This document shows, in pieces, positions 32,826-41,133 of a DNA stretch of 64,000 bases; the stretch's first letter is position 1, and the number at the start of each line of letters is the position of its first letter. The position numbers and the translations under genes are program-made. The stretch is taken from contig CAVVFG010000023.1 of NCBI GenBank assembly GCA_963747405.1, positions 58,901 through 122,900 on the forward strand. Reading direction: 5' to 3'. The DNA comes from Fodinibacter sp963747405. GTDB taxonomy: Bacteria; Actinomycetota; Actinomycetes; Actinomycetales; Dermatophilaceae. The notes below the pieces were generated by a model. The model had not been told where the DNA came from. It worked only from the letters and a program-made list of their open reading frames with translations, and did not search any database.

Positions 32826-34193
32826 TCAGAACGGGGAGTTGTACTCGATGACGCCCTCGCGGATGGCTGTGGCCACCGCCTCGAGCGTGGAGTGGGCCCC
32901 CAGCGAGGTGATGACCCCCTGGATCTCGTCACGGGCGGCCTCGGGACTGCACGAGAGCGCGATGGCGACGCTCTTGTTCGTGCCTCCACGGGCCAGCATC
33001 GCCAACACGTCGAGCTGGCGCTCGGTGAGACCCGAGCCCATCCCACGGTTGGACTTCGGTAGCCGCGGCAGCAGCCTGGCCATGGCGGCGGGGGAGAGCA
33101 GGGCCTCGCCGGCGGCCACCGTGCGGACGGCGCTGGCCACGTCCGAGGCGGCACGGTCCTTGGTGAGGTAGCCCGAGCACCCCGCGTCGATCGCGCGCAG
33201 CAGCAGGCTGTCGTCGCTGGAGCCCGAGATCATCACGATCATCGTCTCTGGCCACCGCTCCTTGATCTCGGTCGCGGTGACCACACCGTTCCCCTCCGGC
33301 ATGTCGAAGTCGAGCAGCAGCACGCGCGGCCGGAGGCGCTCCACCAGGGCCACCGCCTCGCGCCCGGTGGCGCCCGAGCCCAGCACCTCGATGTCGTCCT
33401 CCACGTCGAGCAGACGGGTCAGTCCCTCGGCGAACAGGCGGTGGTCGTCGACCACCACCACGCCGATGGAGCCCGCCGTGGCCTCGCGGCCCAGGTAGCG
33501 GTGGACCGCCCGCATCAACAGGTCCTCATCGAGGCGCGGGGAGGTCGACTCGGCAGCGACCGTGGCGACGACGGCGACCGTCGGGTCGAGGGTGGGCTGG
33601 TGCACCAGCTGCCGCAGCTGCGCGGTGAGCTCGGCCCCGTGCTCGGCCGCGGCCCGGATCTGGCCGAGGTACTCGTCCATCGAACGGCCCTTGACCGCGC
33701 GTTCGATGAGCTCGCCGTAGATCAGCATGACGCTGATGACGTTGTTCAGGTCGTGCGCGATGGTCGACAGCCCGACGCTCTCCCCGGCCGCGGGTCGTGG
33801 CGTCGCCGACCCGACGGCCGGTTGATCCGGGACACCGCCGCGCGCCTCGTTCCCGAGCGGCGGGGTGTGCTCGCGGATGGTCAGGGCGACCCGCTGCCCC
33901 GCGTGGCTGCTGGCCGGACCGAGGCGCACCTCGGCTGGCAACGGCGGCCCATGGCGGCGCCGGGCCGACAGCAGCAGGTCGACGCCCGCGGGTCGAGGGC
34001 CGGGGTCGGCGACCCGGTCGGCGACCAGGACGTCGACCGAGCAGCCCAGCAGGTCCTCGGCCGGCCACCCGAACAGCTGCTCGGCCCCACCGTCGACGCG
34101 CTCGATGCGGCCGCCGGCGTCGACCTCGATCACGGCATCGGCAACCGGCGCGATGCTCTCGCGCCGCCCGTCGTCCTCCGGCTCCATCGTCAC
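32826..34193 (-). CDS. PAS-DHp-REC-LuxR regulator lacking an ATPase domain
   Basis: 455 aa fusion. A PAS domain occupies about residues 12-107. A histidine-kinase dimerisation box follows, IAHDLNNVISVML with His147, continuing to about 200. A receiver domain starts at SIGVVVVDDHRLF with acceptor Asp295 and Lys345. A LuxR/NarL HTH (about 387-450) closes the protein. Only about 40 residues separate the DHp helices from the receiver, so there is no HATPase domain. The GTG at 34193 has AGGAG 7 bp upstream; an ATG two codons later is possible. It is divergent from a hybrid kinase gene and may be its phosphorelay output. Confidence 0.88.
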   Translation of the reverse strand: MTMEPEDDGRRESIAPVADAVIEVDAGGRIERVDGGAEQLFGWPAEDLLGCSVDVLVADRVADPGPRPAGVDLLLSARRRHGPPLPAEVRLGPASSHAGQRVALTIREHTPPLGNEARGGVPDQPAVGSATPRPAAGESVGLSTIAHDLNNVISVMLIYGELIERAVKGRSMDEYLGQIRAAAEHGAELTAQLRQLVHQPTLDPTVAVVATVAAESTSPRLDEDLLMRAVHRYLGREATAGSIGVVVVDDHRLFAEGLTRLLDVEDDIEVLGSGATGREAVALVERLRPRVLLLDFDMPEGNGVVTATEIKERWPETMIVMISGSSDDSLLLRAIDAGCSGYLTKDRAASDVASAVRTVAAGEALLSPAAMARLLPRLPKSNRGMGSGLTERQLDVLAMLARGGTNKSVAIALSCSPEAARDEIQGVITSLGAHSTLEAVATAIREGVIEYNSPF

Positions 34194-34374
34194 CCTGCCG
34201 CTCCTGGCGCCCGCCCGTCGTCACGCCGTCCCGGCTCAGTCGTACCACACGCGTCCGCGACCCGGCGCAGGCACGGAACGCTCGGCGCGCACGGGTGAGA
34301 GGGCGTACGGTGTGGCTCAGGCTGCGGCTGGGCGACGTCCGGCACGACGCGGACCCGCCCCCGGGGAGGACGAG

Positions 34375-36408
34375 ATGGCACTGTTGCGACCTTCCTCGGC
34401 CTCGAGCGAGCCGGCCGACGGCCTGTTCGACGACCTGTTCGACGACCGGCTGGCCGGGGTGCTCGAGGCAGCTCCCGACGCCCTCGTCTGCGTCGAGCCC
34501 AGCGGCCGGATCGCCCGGCTCAACGACCGCGTGGGTGAGCTTTTCGGGTACGGCCGCGACGAGCTGCTCGGTGCCGAGGTCGAGGTGCTCCTGCCGCACG
34601 ACCTGCGGGCCGCTCACGTGCACCACCGGGCCGACTTCAACGCCCACCCCCGCGTGCGCTCGATGGGCTCGGGGCTGGCTCTGGTGGCCCGGCACCGCGA
34701 CGGGTCCGAGATCCCGGTCGAGGTCAGCCTGGTGCCGTGGCTCGCGGGCGAGCCGGGGTGGGTGATCGCTTCGATCCGCGATGTCACCGAGCAGCGGGCC
34801 CTGGAGGCGGCATCCGCGGAGAGCGAGGCGCGCCTGCGCCAGATCGCCGAGAGCGTCGAGCTGGTCTTCATCCTGCTGCAGCTGAACCCGCCCACCTACC
34901 TGTACGTGAGCCCCAAGGCAGAGCACCTGGTGGGCGGTTCGGGCCTGCGCCCCACCGGGGGCGACCTGGCCCAGCTGCTCTCGATGGTGCACCCCGACGA
35001 CCGCGACGCGGTGGAGCGCGAGTTCCTGGTCGATGCCCTGCAGGGGCTGCCGGCGGAGTCCGAGCACCGGCTGTTGGCGCCCGGGGGCCAGCTCGTGTGG
35101 GTGCGTACGGTGGCCACGCCGGTGATCGTCCCCGGCGGGCCGCCGCAGCGCACGGTCATCACCATGGAGGACGTCACTGCCCGCGTGCTCGTGGCGGAGT
35201 CGCTGCGCGCGGCGGAGGCCGCGGCTCGCTCGGCCAACGACTCCAAGAACCACTTCCTGTCGCGGATGAGCCACGAGCTGCGCACCCCGCTGAACGCCAT
35301 CCTGGGCTTCGGCCAGCTCCTCAGCCGGCAGCTCGCGGGCACCGAGCACGCCGATGCGGTGTCGTACGTGCTCACCGGTGGCAGGCACCTGCTCGAGCTC
35401 ATCAACGACGTGCTCGACATCTCGCGGATCGAGGCCGGCGAGATGTCGCTCAGCCTCGAGCCGATCCACCTGACGCCGCTGGTCGCCGAGACCCTGCGGC
35501 TGATGGCGCCGCTGGCCACGACCGGGAACGTCACGCTGCTGCCGGCGGAGGGCGCCCCCGACGTGCTCGTGCTGGCCGACCGCCAACGGGTCCGGCAGAT
35601 CCTGCTCAACGTGCTGTCCAACGCCATCAAGTACAACAAGGACGGTGGGCGCGTCTGGGTCACCTGGGAGCTCGACGCCGACGTGGTGCGGCTCAGCGTC
35701 CGCGACGAGGGACCGGGCATCCCACCCGAGCTGCACCGTCGGCTCTTCGAGCCCTTCGACCGGCTGGGCGCCGAGAGCACGTCGGTCGAGGGTGCCGGCA
35801 TCGGCCTGGCCCTGACCCGCTCACTGGCCGAGCTGATGGGCGGCAGCCTGGGCGTCAGCTCGGCTCCCGGCCAGGGAGCCACCTTCACCGTCACCCTGCC
35901 GGCGCGGTCCGGCGGCCTCGAGCTGCAGGCATCCTCGACCGTCGCCGCGGCCGCCGGCCGACCAGGCCTCGGGCGGCAGCGGTCCCCGCACACGGGCACG
36001 GCCACCCTGCTCTACATCGAGGACAACGAGCCCAACGTCCAGGTGGTCGAGCACCTCCTCGCGCTGCGGCCCGGATGGACGATGGTCCACACCGCGCAGG
36101 GGCGGCTGGCCGCCGACCTGGCCCGCACCCACCACCCCGACCTCGTGCTGCTCGACCTCCACCTGCCCGACCTGTTCGGCGGCGACGTGCTGCTGGCCCT
36201 GAAGCGGCGCGAGGACACCAAGGACATCCCCGTGGTGGTGCTCAGTGCCGACGCGTCGCCGGGCCTGGCGGCCCGGCTCGTGCAGGCCGGCGCCGACCGC
36301 TTCATCACCAAGCCGCTCGACGTCGAGGTCGTGCTCGCCCTGCTCGACGAGGTGTCCCGAGGGCTCCTGCGCGAGAGCAGCGGCTCGAACCGGGGAGCAA
36401 GGGAATGA
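34375..36408 (+). CDS. Hybrid sensor histidine kinase PAS-PAS-HisKA-HATPase-REC
   Basis: 677 aa, soluble by sequence, with no TM segment. Two PAS domains (about residues 25-140 and 150-275) are followed by a HisKA domain with His300 in MSHELRTPLNAILGF. The HATPase domain carries NVLSNAIKYNKDG (N box) and GAGIGLALTRSLAELMGG (G2 box). The C-terminal receiver has Asp594 in VLLDLHLPD. GGAGG lies 5 bp before the ATG. The stop overlaps the next receiver gene by 4 nt. The input signal is unknown; a PAS ligand such as a redox or light cofactor cannot be read from sequence. Confidence 0.92.
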   Translation: MALLRPSSASSEPADGLFDDLFDDRLAGVLEAAPDALVCVEPSGRIARLNDRVGELFGYGRDELLGAEVEVLLPHDLRAAHVHHRADFNAHPRVRSMGSGLALVARHRDGSEIPVEVSLVPWLAGEPGWVIASIRDVTEQRALEAASAESEARLRQIAESVELVFILLQLNPPTYLYVSPKAEHLVGGSGLRPTGGDLAQLLSMVHPDDRDAVEREFLVDALQGLPAESEHRLLAPGGQLVWVRTVATPVIVPGGPPQRTVITMEDVTARVLVAESLRAAEAAARSANDSKNHFLSRMSHELRTPLNAILGFGQLLSRQLAGTEHADAVSYVLTGGRHLLELINDVLDISRIEAGEMSLSLEPIHLTPLVAETLRLMAPLATTGNVTLLPAEGAPDVLVLADRQRVRQILLNVLSNAIKYNKDGGRVWVTWELDADVVRLSVRDEGPGIPPELHRRLFEPFDRLGAESTSVEGAGIGLALTRSLAELMGGSLGVSSAPGQGATFTVTLPARSGGLELQASSTVAAAAGRPGLGRQRSPHTGTATLLYIEDNEPNVQVVEHLLALRPGWTMVHTAQGRLAADLARTHHPDLVLLDLHLPDLFGGDVLLALKRREDTKDIPVVVLSADASPGLAARLVQAGADRFITKPLDVEVVLALLDEVSRGLLRESSGSNRGARE

Positions 36409-36803
36409 CCGAGCAGACGTCGTCCGGCGGCGGCGAGGGAGCCGCCATCCTGGTCGTCGAGGACTTCGCGGCGCTGCGCGTGCTGCTCACCCGGGTGCTC
36501 GCGGCGTCCGGCCACCGCATCACGGCCGCAGAGACGCTACAGGCGGCGCAGGCCGCGTGCGCGGCGGCCGAGTTCGACCTCCTGGTCACCGACCTGGCGA
36601 TCCCGGGGGGCAACGGTGCCGACCTGGCCCGGCAGCTCGCGGCCGACCGGCCCGAACTCCGGGTGCTCTTCGTGTCGGGCAGTGCCCCGGGCGACCTCGA
36701 CCTGCAGGTGCCCGGCGCCCGCACCGACTTCCTGCAGAAACCGTTCGACATCGACGAGCTCGTCGAGCGGGTGGATGGCCTGCTCGACGCCGACGCTGGG
36801 TGA
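36405..36803 (+). CDS. Single-domain response regulator
   Basis: 132 aa receiver domain with no output domain. Acidic pocket residues are in LVVED, the acceptor is Asp63 in VTDLAIPGGNG, and the Lys is in DFLQKPFDI. It overlaps the hybrid kinase gene (ATGA) and the following secreted-protein gene (GTGA), so the three are translated together. It likely acts as a shuttle in a phosphorelay with the hybrid kinase and the divergent DHp-containing regulator. Confidence 0.9.
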   Translation: MTEQTSSGGGEGAAILVVEDFAALRVLLTRVLAASGHRITAAETLQAAQAACAAAEFDLLVTDLAIPGGNGADLARQLAADRPELRVLFVSGSAPGDLDLQVPGARTDFLQKPFDIDELVERVDGLLDADAG

Positions 36804-38062
36804 GGCAGGAGCCGTTGCCCGCAGCGGGCCGGTGGGCCGTGGTGCTGCTCTGCCTGCTCGGCGCGGCAGCGGTGGGTGCCACCCCGGGGGCGGCGACGAC
36901 GCCGGCCGTCACCGCCCCGACGGCCGCGATCGGAGCGTTCGACTGCGCGCGGCTGTCGGTGCCCCTCCACCTGGACAACACCCGCTCGACGCGTGCTGCC
37001 ACCTTCGGCCACAGCGGCGCCTTCCGCAGCCCGCTCCACCGGCCCTACCGCGGCACCGACGCACGGGTCGATGTCGAGGTGGCCGCCGGCGCGAGCGTCG
37101 TCGTCGTGCTGCCGGTGCGTGACGACGCGCGCACCGACGTCACGGTGCACCTGCCCGACGGTGGTCACGTGCTCTCGCAGGGCTCCTGCGGCGACGCGCC
37201 CGGCGCCACCTTCGGGCTCGCCCGCTGCAACACCATGCGGCTGCCGGTGACGCTCGACAACAGCACCTCGAGCAGGCCGGTGCGCTACCGGTGGGCCGTG
37301 GCCGACCCCGTCGGGCCGCTGGTCTCGCGCAGCGTCGAGGTGGATGCTGGTGACGTCGTCGGCGTGGACGTGCCCCTGGTGCCCGACGGCTGGACCGACG
37401 TGGCGGTCACGCTCGAGGGCGCAGGTCCGGTCGCGAGCAGTGACCGGCAGACCTGTGGCCGGATCGTGCTGGACCCCCGGGCGTCGTTCGGCGTCGTCGA
37501 CTGCACCGACGTCTCGGCACCGGTCCTGCTCGACAACAGCCGCACCACCACCCGGGTGCGCTTCACGCTGCCCGGGCAGGCGGTGGTGGTGGGTGCGAGG
37601 GAGACCAGGTCGCTGCGCGTTCGCCTGCCGGTTCGCGAGCGGGTGGCCGTCACGGTGGACGACGTGCTGTCGGGCGGGAAGCCGACCGAGCGGGCGGTGA
37701 CCTCGACGGCTCGCTGTGCCGCTGCTGCGGCGTCACCGGGCGACGCCGGCGCCGCAGAGCGGGAGGAAGCAGCGGCCGGGGCCGCGGCAGCCCGCGTGGA
37801 GGCCGCAGCCGGTGCCGCCGGTGCAGCCGCCACCCCCCAACCGGGCGCCACCGACGCCGGTGCCTCGGGCATGACCTCGCGGCGGCGGACCTCGCGGCGG
37901 CGGACCTCGCGGCGGCGGACCTCGCGGCGGCGGACCTCGTGGCTGGCGGTCCCGCGGCCGGGCTCGTCGTCGGGGCCACCGTCCTGCTCCTGTCCGTCGG
38001 CCTGGGACTGTTCGTCACGAGACGCCGTGCAGCGCGCGCTGGTTGAGCCGGCATCTTCTTGA
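36800..38062 (+). CDS. Secreted, probably surface-anchored protein with frameshifted C-terminus
   Basis: The GTG at 36800 overlaps the preceding stop (GTGA). A signal peptide (WAVVLLCLLGAAAVGATPGA) leads into three similar modules of about 100 residues, each opening like GAFDCARLSVPLHLDN, FGLARCNTMRLPVTLDN and FGVVDCTDVSAPVLLDN with paired cysteines. An Ala/Glu-rich stretch follows. In this frame the end becomes Arg/Ser/Pro-rich nonsense. In the -1 frame from 37873 to 38046 the DNA reads four LAAAD pentapeptides, a TM helix (AAGLVVGATVLLLSVGLGLF) and a TRRRAARAG tail, a normal membrane anchor. A frameshift near 37860-37880 is therefore likely. Function unknown. Confidence 0.7.
   Translation: MRQEPLPAAGRWAVVLLCLLGAAAVGATPGAATTPAVTAPTAAIGAFDCARLSVPLHLDNTRSTRAATFGHSGAFRSPLHRPYRGTDARVDVEVAAGASVVVVLPVRDDARTDVTVHLPDGGHVLSQGSCGDAPGATFGLARCNTMRLPVTLDNSTSSRPVRYRWAVADPVGPLVSRSVEVDAGDVVGVDVPLVPDGWTDVAVTLEGAGPVASSDRQTCGRIVLDPRASFGVVDCTDVSAPVLLDNSRTTTRVRFTLPGQAVVVGARETRSLRVRLPVRERVAVTVDDVLSGGKPTERAVTSTARCAAAAASPGDAGAAEREEAAAGAAAARVEAAAGAAGAAATPQPGATDAGASGMTSRRRTSRRRTSRRRTSRRRTSWLAVPRPGSSSGPPSCSCPSAWDCSSRDAVQRALVEPASS
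37876..37935 (+). repeat. Four tandem copies of a 15-bp repeat
   Basis: CTCGCGGCGGCGGAC is repeated four times without change. In the -1 frame it encodes LAAAD four times; in the annotated frame it encodes Arg/Ser/Thr. Confidence 0.9.
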
Positions 38063-38099
38063 ACTGTCCTTGAGGTACACCACAGTTCGCGCAGAGCCA

Positions 38100-38400
38100 G
38101 CCGGGTCGGGCTTCGCGAGGTGCTGGTCAACCTCCTGGAGCTCACCGCACAGGCGCGGGGGAGTGCGGCTGTTCCTGCACTTCTCGGGAGCAGATGCGTC
38201 GACCACGCGCCGGTGCGTCGCCGACCGAGGCGCGCCGGGTGTCGACCGGCCGGTCGACTCGGCACGGTCGATGTCGCGGCTGCGGGTGCGGGCCCAGGAC
38301 GGCCGAGTGCTCCTGCTGGACGTGCACACGCCCATGATGGACGGCGTGGAGGCCGCGGCCGCCATCTGCGCCGCCCGGCCCGAGTGGAGCGCACCTCGCG
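38100..38400 (+). pseudogene. Remnants of a hybrid kinase/receiver gene
   Basis: No intact gene lies between 38063 and 38409. One frame (38108-38160) reads LREVLVNLLELTAQARG, reminiscent of a HATPase N box. A different frame (38290-38390) reads GRVLLLDVHTPMMDGVEAAAAI, a receiver phosphorylation motif. The two are out of frame and separated by about 150 bp without family similarity, so this looks like decayed kinase/receiver DNA, perhaps from duplication of the neighbouring hybrid kinase. Confidence 0.4.
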
Positions 38401-38409
38401 GCGCCGCGT

Positions 38410-39204
38410 TCAGCTCGGTCCGCCACCAGCCCCCGCCCCGGACAGCTGGACGCCCGCTCGAACGGCGACGTAGCCGGCGACCACCACGAGCAGGATGGCG
38501 AACGCTCGGGTGAGCGCCGCCCCGGACACCTTGTCGGAGAAGTGCTTTCCGCCCAGCGACCCGACGATGGCTGCGGCGGTGAACGGGACGACCACGTCCC
38601 AGGCGATGGCGCCGTGACCGAGCCGCTCGACCAGTGCGGCGAGGCTGGTGATGGAGATGATGACCAGGGAGGTGCCGACGGCGGTGGGCATCCCGAAGCC
38701 CATGGCCAGGACGAGCGCAGGCACGATGAGGAAGCCACCACCGACCCCGAGGAAGCCGGTCAGGAAGCCGACGACCAGGGCCACGACGACGACCCGCACC
38801 ACCTGAGGGGCGCCGGTGGGGAGCGGCCGCGACGTCGGCTGCTCGCCCGCCCGCGCCCGCCGGTACATGGCCGCTGCAGCAAGGAGCATGAGAGCAGCGA
38901 ACGCGAGCAGCAGCACCTGGGCGTCCACCGCCCGGTTCAGCAGCGAGCCGCCGACCGAGGCGGGGATGCCCAGTGCGCCGAACAGGAGCGCTGCCCGCCA
39001 GTCCACGCGGTCCGCTCGCGCGTGGCTGATCGCCGCAACGATCGCGGTCACTCCCACGATGACCAGGGAGGCCGTCGTGGCGGCCTGCGGGTCGAGGTAC
39101 AGGGCGTAGACGAGCACGGGGACCGCGAGGATCGAACCGCCGCCGCCGAGCGCGCCCATCGAGAGCCCGATGACCGCGCCGGCGATGACCGCGATGACGA
39201 CCAT
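38410..39204 (-). CDS. TauE/SafE family sulfite/sulfonate exporter
   Basis: Integral membrane protein of 264 aa, about eight TM helices in two repeats. The family glycine motifs are visible in both halves: IGLSMGALGGGGSILAVPVL at the N-terminus and FLTGFLGVGGGFLIVPALVL in the middle. TauE/SafE proteins export sulfite, sulfoacetate or related anions; in Staphylococcus aureus a tauE is controlled by CstR. A perfect 14-bp palindrome of the type found at the other sulfur genes lies 44 bp upstream of the ATG. Confidence 0.9.
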   Translation of the reverse strand: MVVIAVIAGAVIGLSMGALGGGGSILAVPVLVYALYLDPQAATTASLVIVGVTAIVAAISHARADRVDWRAALLFGALGIPASVGGSLLNRAVDAQVLLLAFAALMLLAAAAMYRRARAGEQPTSRPLPTGAPQVVRVVVVALVVGFLTGFLGVGGGFLIVPALVLAMGFGMPTAVGTSLVIISITSLAALVERLGHGAIAWDVVVPFTAAAIVGSLGGKHFSDKVSGAALTRAFAILLVVVAGYVAVRAGVQLSGAGAGGGPS

Positions 39205-39247
39205 GACGCGTCAGCTCGTCACTCGCGGGGGGACCATGCTCCCACCG

Positions 39248-39261
39248 TACCCCCGGGGGTA
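39248..39261 (-). promoter_or_regulatory. CsoR/CstR-type operator A (tauE)
   Basis: TACCCCCGGGGGTA, a perfect palindrome of the G/C-tract type bound by CsoR-family repressors, 44 bp upstream of the tauE start. Confidence 0.75.
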
Positions 39262-39359
39262 TGACGAACCGGGCCGCGCACTGGTGGCCATCGAACCACG
39301 AGCCGTGCGTTTCATCAGGCGTCGGCCGGTGCCCGTCCGCTGTCCGCGCCCCGGACCGC

Positions 39360-40739
39360 TCACGATGCTCGAGGGTGCGCCAGCGCCCAGGCGCCGTAGC
39401 CGCCTAGGACGTCCGACACGTCGGTGAACCCCTTGGCCCGCAGCAGGCTGGCTGCGACGCTGCTGCGCCAGCCGCCGGCGCAGTAGAGCAGCACCGGCCG
39501 TTCGGCGTCGAGCTCGCCCGACCGGGCGGCCAGCTCGGCCAGGGGGATGTGGCGCGCCCCGGGGACCGTCCCGGCGACGACCTCGCCCGCGTTGCGCACG
39601 TCGACCACCTGCACGTGGGCGTCGGCGACGGCCTCGTCGGCGGCGGCCGCACCGAGCCTGCTGGCGCGCTCGACCTCGTCCTGGTGCGACAGGAAGTAGG
39701 CCTGCGGGTTCGGCAGGTAGCCCACGACGTTGTCGAAGCCGATGCGGGCGAACCGGGTCGCGACCTCCTGCTCGGTGCCGTCCGGGGCGATGATGACCAC
39801 GCGCTGGTCGGGCCGGAATACCATCCCCACGGTCTCGGCCATCCGTCCGTCGGCGGGCACGTTGACCGACCCGCGCAGGTGGCCGGCGGCGAACTCCTGG
39901 ACGTCGCGGGCGTCATGGATCACGGCCCCAGCGGCCAGCGCCTCCTCCACCTCGCCGTCGGTCAGCGCGGGCACCGTCGCGTCCGTGGCCCGCAGCTCTC
40001 GCTCCTTCTTGTTCAGGGTCGCGTTGTAGACGAAGTAGGCCGGGGCGGCTGGCTGCCCCTCGGTGACCACCGCGAGGAACTGCTCCTCGGACATCGGCTG
40101 GCAGGCGTAGTTGAAGGCCCGCTGGTGCCCGATCGTCGACTGCCGCTCGGTCGACAGGTTCTTGCCGCAGGCCGAGCCGGCGCCGTGCGCCGGGAAGACG
40201 CGCACCTCGTCCGGCAGGCCCATCAGCTTGTGCTGCACCGAGTCGTAGAGCATCCGGCCGAGCTCGTCGGCGGTCACGCCGACCGAGGCCAGCAGGTCGG
40301 GCCGGCCGACGTCGCCGATGAACAGCGCGTCACCCGTGAGCACCCCGTACGCCGTCTCGTCGCCGGGGTGCTCGTAGACCAGGATGCTGATCGACTCGGG
40401 CGTGTGACCGGGGGTCGTCAGGATCTCGAGGGTGACCTCGCCGAGGCTGATCCGGTCCCCGTCGGCGAGGCGCCTGATGGGGAAGTCGGCGGCCGCGGCC
40501 GCGCCGTAGCCGATCCAGGCGCCCGTGTCGCGGGCCAGCTCGAGGTGTCCCGAGACGAAGTCGGCGTGGAAGTGGGTGTTGACCACGCCGACGATGCTCA
40601 GGCCCTTGTCCCGCGCCTCGTCGAGGTACTCGCGGATGTCCCGGCGCGGGTCGACCACGACCGCCTGGCCGGTCGACTCGTCGCCGATGAGGTAGGACGC
40701 CTGGGACAGGCAGTCGAGGTAGTACTGCGTGAAGAGCAT
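39360..40739 (-). CDS. CstB-like persulfide dioxygenase-rhodanese fusion
   Basis: 459 aa from the ATG at 40739, which has GGAGGAA upstream. Domain order: metallo-beta-lactamase-fold persulfide dioxygenase (residues 1-245) with Fe ligands in THFHADFVSGH, TTPGHTPES and a His in FPAHGAGSACGK. A first rhodanese fold (about 255-345) has no active-site Cys, since the loop reads IIAPDG. A second rhodanese (about 360-459) has Cys420 in LLYCAGGWRSS. This MBL/pseudo-rhodanese/rhodanese arrangement is that of staphylococcal CstB, which oxidises persulfides to thiosulfate. Transcribed divergently from the rhodanese-regulator pair across a shared operator. Confidence 0.92.
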   Translation of the reverse strand: MLFTQYYLDCLSQASYLIGDESTGQAVVVDPRRDIREYLDEARDKGLSIVGVVNTHFHADFVSGHLELARDTGAWIGYGAAAAADFPIRRLADGDRISLGEVTLEILTTPGHTPESISILVYEHPGDETAYGVLTGDALFIGDVGRPDLLASVGVTADELGRMLYDSVQHKLMGLPDEVRVFPAHGAGSACGKNLSTERQSTIGHQRAFNYACQPMSEEQFLAVVTEGQPAAPAYFVYNATLNKKERELRATDATVPALTDGEVEEALAAGAVIHDARDVQEFAAGHLRGSVNVPADGRMAETVGMVFRPDQRVVIIAPDGTEQEVATRFARIGFDNVVGYLPNPQAYFLSHQDEVERASRLGAAAADEAVADAHVQVVDVRNAGEVVAGTVPGARHIPLAELAARSGELDAERPVLLYCAGGWRSSVAASLLRAKGFTDVSDVLGGYGAWALAHPRAS

Positions 40740-40773
40740 GGGGATTCCTCCAACGTGTCGGTTGACGACCACT

Positions 40774-40789
40774 ATACCCCCCGGGGTAT
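40774..40789. promoter_or_regulatory. CsoR/CstR-type operator B (divergent cstB-like and rhodanese genes)
   Basis: ATACCCCCCGGGGTAT: arms ATACCCC and GGGGTAT separated by CC. It lies 34 bp upstream of the CstB-like gene and immediately ahead of the rhodanese gene, so a single bound repressor could block both. Confidence 0.8.
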
Positions 40790-40799
40790 GGTGTCCACC

Positions 40800-41120
40800 A
40801 TGGTCCGACTCGTAGACATCCCCACCCTCATGGCCCGTCACGTCGACGGAGCGTTCGTCCTCGACGTGCGTGAGCCGTCCGAGTACGTCGCCGGCCACGT
40901 GCCCGGCGCCGTGCTCGCCCCGATGAGCCGGATCACCTCGGCCCTCGGCCCGGTGCCGCGTGATCGCGTCGTGCACGTCATCTGCCAGAGCGGCAACCGC
41001 AGCCGGTCGATGGCCGACCTGCTGACCTCACTGGGGTACGACGCGGTGTCCGTCGAGGGAGGCACGTCCGCCTGGGTGGCGGCCGGGGGCTCCGTGGTCC
41101 GCGGGCCGATGGCCGCGTGA
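40800..41120 (+). CDS. Single-domain rhodanese (sulfurtransferase)
   Basis: 106 aa from the ATG at 40800; an ATG at 40788 adds four residues but overlaps the operator. The domain begins VLDVREPSEYVAGHVPGA and the active-site loop is ICQSGNRSRSM with the persulfide-carrying Cys. It probably moves sulfane sulfur between small thiols and the CstB-like enzyme. The regulator gene follows 13 bp downstream, in the same operon. Confidence 0.88.
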   Translation: MVRLVDIPTLMARHVDGAFVLDVREPSEYVAGHVPGAVLAPMSRITSALGPVPRDRVVHVICQSGNRSRSMADLLTSLGYDAVSVEGGTSAWVAAGGSVVRGPMAA

Positions 41121-41133
41121 GGAGGGCGACGCC

